Shown here piece after piece: positions 6,040-7,853 of a stretch of 7,853 nt of DNA; the first letter of the stretch is position 1, and each line of letters starts with the position of its first letter. The position numbers were made by a program, and so were the translations under genes. Below the pieces are notes generated by a model. The model had not been told where the DNA came from, ran no database searches, and saw nothing but the letters and a program-made list of their open reading frames with translations. The stretch is from GCA-2724215 sp015660315 (GTDB lineage: Bacteria; Latescibacterota; UBA2968; UBA8231), in assembly GCA_029941315.1 (NCBI GenBank), contig JAPYQE010000289.1, forward strand, positions 1 to 7,853, written 5' to 3'.

Positions 6040-7722
6040 ATGGCCAAAAGTAAGGGCAATGGCGCGACAGCGAAGACGCGCGGCGAGGCGATCGGCGTGA
6101 TCACCAAGGGGTCGTTAGTCGAGGGCCTAGAGATGAAGCTGGATTCGGCGCAGAATGTCGAGGATATGAAGGCCGGAAAATTCGTGGTTATCGAAGGCGA
6201 TAAGAACGACTTCTTTTCGATGGTCACCGATATGCGGCTCGACGCCAACAACCAAGAGGTCTTATTGCATCCACCCGGCCAGGAGGACGATATCCTGCGC
6301 AAAGTTCTCGCCGGGACTAGCACCTACAATATAGTCTCCTTACGGCCGATGCTAATGATGCCGAAAGGGGCTATCGACGACGACGGTCCGCGCCCGGTCA
6401 AAGCGATCCCCAGCCATTTCTCCGAAGTCCAGGAGGCCATGGAGCATGATGTGGCCAAGATTTTCGGTAAGGAGGGCGATCCGGAGGGCCGCTATTTCAG
6501 TATTGGCAACCCGCTGGATATGGACACCCAGGTCTGCCTCGATATGATCCGCTTTGCCGAGCGCTCCAATGGCATTTTTGGCAAGACGGGCACCGGCAAG
6601 TCTTTTTTGACGCGCTTGGCGTTGTGCGGGTTGATTCACTACGACAAGGCGGTCAACCTGATTTTCGATATGCACAACGAATATGGTTTCAAGGCCATGA
6701 AGGAAAACGGCTCGAACTCCACATTCGTCAAAGGCCTAAAGCAGCTTTTCGGAGAAAGGGTGGCGATTTTTTCGCTCGACCCCCAATCGACCCGTGCCAG
6801 AGGAGTGCAGGCCGACCACGAAGTTTATATCTCTTACGACCAGATCACGGTCGAAGATATCGCCCCGCTGCAAGACGAACTCAAGCTCAACCCGACCGCG
6901 GTCGAATCGGCCTACCTGGTCTATGCGATCTACAAGGAGCGTTGGTTGCGCACACTCTTGGCGTTAGAAGGGCCCGACGTCGAGGAATTCGCTCGCGAGA
7001 TCGGGGCGCATGCCGGGTCTTTGGTCGCCTTGCACCGCAAACTCAAACGCTTAGAAAATTTCCCCTTTATGGTCTCGAAACTCACCGATGGGGATGTCGT
7101 CGACCGCATTATGGAATATCTCGACAAGGGCATTAATGTCGTGCTCGAATTTGGCCAGCAGACCAGCATGCTCTGTTATTTACTGGTGGCTAATATCATC
7201 GCTCGCCGCATCCACGAGATGTATGTGAAAAAGAGCGAGCGTTTCTACGCGACCCAGCGTACAGAGGACCAGCCGCGCCAATTGATGATTACGATCGAAG
7301 AGGCGCACAAATTCCTCAACCCAACGGCGGCGAAGCAGACTATTTTTGGCACCATCGCCCGCGAAATGCGCAAATATTATGTCTCGTTGTTGGTCGTCGA
7401 CCAACGGCCCTCGAGCATCGATGATGAGGTCTTGTCGCAAATCGGCACTCGGATCACCGCCTTGCTCAATGATGAGAAAGACATCCAGGCGGTGCTCACC
7501 GGGGTCAGCGGTACCGAAGGATTGCGTAGCGTGCTGGCGAGTCTCGATTCGAAGCAACAGGCTCTTATCCTCGGCCACGCGGTGCCGATGCCTGTCGTCG
7601 TTAGAACGCGCGATTACGACACCCAGTTTTACAAGGATATGGGCTGCCTGGATGATCTACCCGAAGCCGAGCGCAAGGCCAAAATCGACAAGGGGACCGT
7701 CGCCCTCTACGGCGATAATTAA
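6040..7722 (+). CDS. herA: HerA-family hexameric DNA-translocating ATPase
   Basis: This 560-residue protein has the architecture of HerA, an FtsK-like RecA-fold motor (DUF87 region) that works with NurA in DNA-end resection. Residues about 16-105 form the N-terminal HAS barrel (AIGVITKGSLVEGLEM, KFVVIEGDKNDFFSMVTDM). The motor domain follows: Walker A GIFGKTGTGKSF (178-189), the HerA-typical NLIFDMHNEYGF (206-217), Walker B QLMITIEEAHKF (414-425, with E420/E421), sensor-like LVVDQRPSSIDDEVLSQ (451-467) and a possible arginine finger in GTRITALLND (469-478). The C-terminal LGHAVPMPVVVRTRD (511-525) is the expected end strand. An insertion of helices at about 285-365 separates Walker A and B. 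Length is in the usual range and all key motifs are intact, so it should be active. Its ATG lies one base after the stop of the HAS-barrel gene. Confidence 0.93.
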   Translation: MAKSKGNGATAKTRGEAIGVITKGSLVEGLEMKLDSAQNVEDMKAGKFVVIEGDKNDFFSMVTDMRLDANNQEVLLHPPGQEDDILRKVLAGTSTYNIVSLRPMLMMPKGAIDDDGPRPVKAIPSHFSEVQEAMEHDVAKIFGKEGDPEGRYFSIGNPLDMDTQVCLDMIRFAERSNGIFGKTGTGKSFLTRLALCGLIHYDKAVNLIFDMHNEYGFKAMKENGSNSTFVKGLKQLFGERVAIFSLDPQSTRARGVQADHEVYISYDQITVEDIAPLQDELKLNPTAVESAYLVYAIYKERWLRTLLALEGPDVEEFAREIGAHAGSLVALHRKLKRLENFPFMVSKLTDGDVVDRIMEYLDKGINVVLEFGQQTSMLCYLLVANIIARRIHEMYVKKSERFYATQRTEDQPRQLMITIEEAHKFLNPTAAKQTIFGTIAREMRKYYVSLLVVDQRPSSIDDEVLSQIGTRITALLNDEKDIQAVLTGVSGTEGLRSVLASLDSKQQALILGHAVPMPVVVRTRDYDTQFYKDMGCLDDLPEAERKAKIDKGTVALYGDN

Positions 7723-7764
7723 GAGCCGCTTGTAATAATGCTTCCCTCTGCTTTCTTTTAGGGG

Positions 7765-7853
7765 ATGTCTACGTTTACCGATTCCACCGCTCGTTATGGT
7801 CGCTTCTGGTATGCGGGCCTGGCTGGGTTATGGCTACTGGCTTTGTTCCTGCG
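7765..7853 (+). CDS. N-terminus of a putative membrane protein, cut by right window edge
   Basis: ATG7765 opens a frame that stays open to the window end (29 codons). An in-frame TAG at 7759-7761 rules out any earlier start. The peptide begins MSTFTDSTARYGRFWY and runs into a hydrophobic helix (AGLAGLWLLALFL), so it is probably a membrane protein with its first helix at residues 14-29. The family cannot be told from this fragment. The only ribosome-site-like bases, AGGGG (7760-7764), touch the ATG, which is too close, so initiation may be weak or start elsewhere. It follows herA by 42 bases with no visible terminator hairpin, so it may be the sixth gene of the same unit. Confidence 0.5.
   Translation, partial: MSTFTDSTARYGRFWYAGLAGLWLLALFL

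Noticed and set aside
2808..7722. Calling the cluster an established anti-phage system
   Set aside because: HerA-containing defence systems exist with other effectors such as Sir2, but here the partner is NurA with intact resection-type motifs; defence is possible but not shown by the sequence.
7738..7761. ATG7738 as a start just after herA
   Set aside because: It gives only seven codons before TAG; the frame opened by ATG7765 is the plausible gene.
7723..7764. Terminator after herA
   Set aside because: No stem followed by a U-run can be formed in this 42-base gap; the T-rich stretch has no paired arms.
1..7853. Insertion sequence, integrase, toxin-antitoxin pair, tRNA or attachment-site duplication
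   Set aside because: No transposase or recombinase motifs, no matching terminal repeats, no cloverleaf-like sequence, and no small gene pair of toxin-antitoxin type were seen.

Overview
The window is bacterial DNA: compact protein genes, Shine-Dalgarno sites, a sigma70-like promoter, and TAG, TGA and TAA all used as stops. Base composition looks close to even, with AT-rich gaps between transcription units. I cannot place it in a phylum. HerA/NurA is typical of archaea and is also found in several bacterial lineages (cyanobacteria, Deinococcus, Chloroflexi and others). The mix of bacterial partner-switching proteins, an exported SH3 protein and bacterial promoter signals argues against an archaeon. 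There is no rRNA, tRNA, CRISPR array, transposase or recombinase.

Layout. On the minus strand at the left are two overlapping genes of unknown function: an approximately 362-residue protein (424-1512) and, joined to it by an ATGA stop/start overlap, a protein with an acidic 11-residue tandem repeat that runs off the left edge (1-427). An AT-rich divergent gap separates them from a plus-strand gene (1623-2504) for a STAS-like/HATPase fusion, a predicted partner-switching kinase. The same frame stays open after its TAG stop and encodes a membrane helix plus a cysteine cluster (2505-2693).

A good promoter (2718-2747), with an 18-bp near-palindrome over its expected start site, precedes a tight five-gene plus-strand cluster: STAS-like (DUF4325 type)/winged-helix regulator (2808-3398), exported SH3 protein (3382-4062), NurA-family nuclease (4066-5367), HAS-barrel-like protein (5373-6038) and HerA-family DNA-translocating ATPase (6040-7722). 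Spacings are -17, +3, +5 and +1 nt, so they are probably co-transcribed and translationally coupled. A membrane-protein gene starts at 7765 and leaves the window on the right.

How the parts may work together. HerA and NurA form a DNA-end-resecting motor/nuclease complex in the systems studied, and the HAS-barrel protein probably belongs to the same assembly. The unusual part is the control layer. The upstream kinase-like protein has a STAS module with Pro-Tyr where phosphorylatable STAS proteins carry serines. The first cluster protein carries a Ser in that position and adds a DNA-binding domain. My inference is a phospho-switch (HATPase protein acting on STAS-wHTH) that represses or activates the HerA-NurA operon at the palindrome. 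No wet-lab or database evidence was available.
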